NCBI GenBank assembly: GCA_964544635.1
Contig: CAZJCK010000118.1
Coordinates: 1-6,507, forward strand
Direction of reading: 5' to 3'
From: CAZJCK01 sp964544635
Lineage (GTDB): Bacteria; Zixibacteria; MSB-5A5; GN15; FEB-12
Length of the DNA stretch: 6,507 nucleotides
The notes under the pieces were generated by a model. That model worked only from the letters and a program-made list of their open reading frames with translations. It did no database searches and was not told the origin of the DNA. The position numbers were made by a program, and so were the translations under genes. Shown here in pieces: positions 5,720-6,507 of this stretch. Each line of letters begins with the position of its first letter. The stretch's first letter is position 1.

Positions 5720-6507
5720 ATGTCCGTAATAATGAACGCTGTACAGAAGATTTTCGGGACCAAGCACGAGCGTGACATCAAAAAGGTCATGCCGCTGGTC
5801 GAGCAGATAAATGAACATTTTGAGGCATACCAGTCCCTTTCCGACGATGAGCTGATTGCCAAAACCGACGAATTCAAGCAGCGGCTGGCCGATGGCGAGA
5901 CGGTCGACGACCTCCTGCCGGAAGCGTTTGCGGTGGTCAAGGACGCCTGCCGGCGCCATGTCGGCAAGACCTGGGACGTGGTCGATCAGCCGACCGAATG
6001 GAATATGGTCCCTTTCGATGTCCAGCTCATCGGCGGCATCACCCTGCACCAGGGGAAGATCGCCGAAATGGCGACCGGTGAAGGTAAAACTCTCGTCGCC
6101 ACCCTGCCGGTCTATCTCAACGCCCTGACCGGCGACGGTGTGCACATGGTGACGGTCAACGACTACCTGGCCCGCCGTGACTCCGAGTGGATGGGCCAGA
6201 TCTACACGTTTCTCGGCCTGACAGTTGGCGTTATCCAGAACCAGATGACCAATGAAGAGCGTCGCCGCGAGTACGAGTGCGACATAACCTTCGGCACCGC
6301 CAACGAATTCGGCTTCGACTACCTGCGCGACAACATGGCGCAGCGGGCCGAAGATCGGGTGCAGCGCAACTATCACTATGCGATCATCGACGAGGTCGAC
6401 TCTATTTTGATCGACGAAGCCCGTACGCCGTTGATCATCTCCGGCCAGGTTGAGCAGTCGGTGCACGATCGTTATCGCGAGATGAAACCGACGATTTCCA
6501 CCCTGGT
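5720..6507 (+). CDS. secA: Preprotein translocase ATPase SecA, N-terminal part
   Basis: SecA is the motor ATPase that drives unfolded preproteins through the SecYEG channel. The window holds 262 complete residues; the full protein is usually 800 to 1100, so the rest lies beyond the right edge. Visible are the Q-motif region DVQLIGG (100-106), Walker A TGEGKT (119-124), TVNDYLARRDSEWMG (145-159), ITFGTANEFGFDYLRDNMA (189-207), and the Walker B / motif II block DEVDSILIDEARTPLIISG (224-242). All expected catalytic residues in this part, including Lys123 and Asp224-Glu225, are intact. The start at 5720 is backed by AGAGG; the family's usual N-terminal text resumes at KHERDIKK (15-22). It has its own promoter candidate, so it is probably not dependent on the preceding gene. 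No secM-like arrest peptide precedes it. The wording around residues 94-160 resembles Bacteroidetes/FCB SecA and is the main taxonomic clue. Confidence 0.98.
   Translation, partial: MSVIMNAVQKIFGTKHERDIKKVMPLVEQINEHFEAYQSLSDDELIAKTDEFKQRLADGETVDDLLPEAFAVVKDACRRHVGKTWDVVDQPTEWNMVPFDVQLIGGITLHQGKIAEMATGEGKTLVATLPVYLNALTGDGVHMVTVNDYLARRDSEWMGQIYTFLGLTVGVIQNQMTNEERRREYECDITFGTANEFGFDYLRDNMAQRAEDRVQRNYHYAIIDEVDSILIDEARTPLIISGQVEQSVHDRYREMKPTISTL

Overview
The window looks like ordinary chromosome from an uncultured Gram-negative bacterium with moderately high GC. The N-terminal part of SecA has the wording I associate with the Bacteroidetes/FCB side of the tree, for example the stretch around 'DVQLIGG..LHQGKIAEMATGEGKT' and 'NDYLARRDSEWMG'. 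A lipobox-bearing TPR protein and an MCE-domain (MlaD-type) protein both imply an outer membrane. A Zixibacteria-like or related FCB lineage would fit, but this is inference from remembered sequence style, not from a search.

Layout. Positions 1-4288 hold four genes on the minus strand, transcribed right to left: rsgA (ribosome small-subunit maturation GTPase, 3371-4288), an mlaD-like MCE gene (2416-3318), a class III (SIRT5/CobB-type) sirtuin (1623-2357), and a long TPR lipoprotein whose 3' end runs off the left edge (1-1564). The gaps between them are short (52, 58 and 58 nt) and contain no convincing terminator, so the four could be one transcript. A 47-nt divergent intergenic region (4289-4335) separates rsgA from a plus-strand FAD-dependent oxidoreductase of the geranylgeranyl reductase family (4336-5544). 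A 175-nt non-coding stretch with three potential hairpins and a good promoter candidate follows. The window ends inside secA (from 5720).

How the genes relate. Three of the six genes concern the cell envelope: the MCE protein (lipid movement between membranes), the TPR lipoprotein (probably tethered to a membrane facing the periplasm), and SecA (preprotein export). The GGR-family enzyme probably saturates an isoprenoid chain of a lipid or quinone, so it also touches the membrane. RsgA and the sirtuin are general housekeeping or regulatory proteins.

I found no mobile element, CRISPR array, tRNA, rRNA, toxin-antitoxin or defence module, and no clear undescribed system. The points most worth a second look are the unusual Gly-Glu in place of Gly-Asp in the GGR-family enzyme, a possible 6-codon coupled leader in front of it, the MCE gene without adjacent permease or ATPase genes, the YxxR deacylase signature of the sirtuin, and the compact secA leader.
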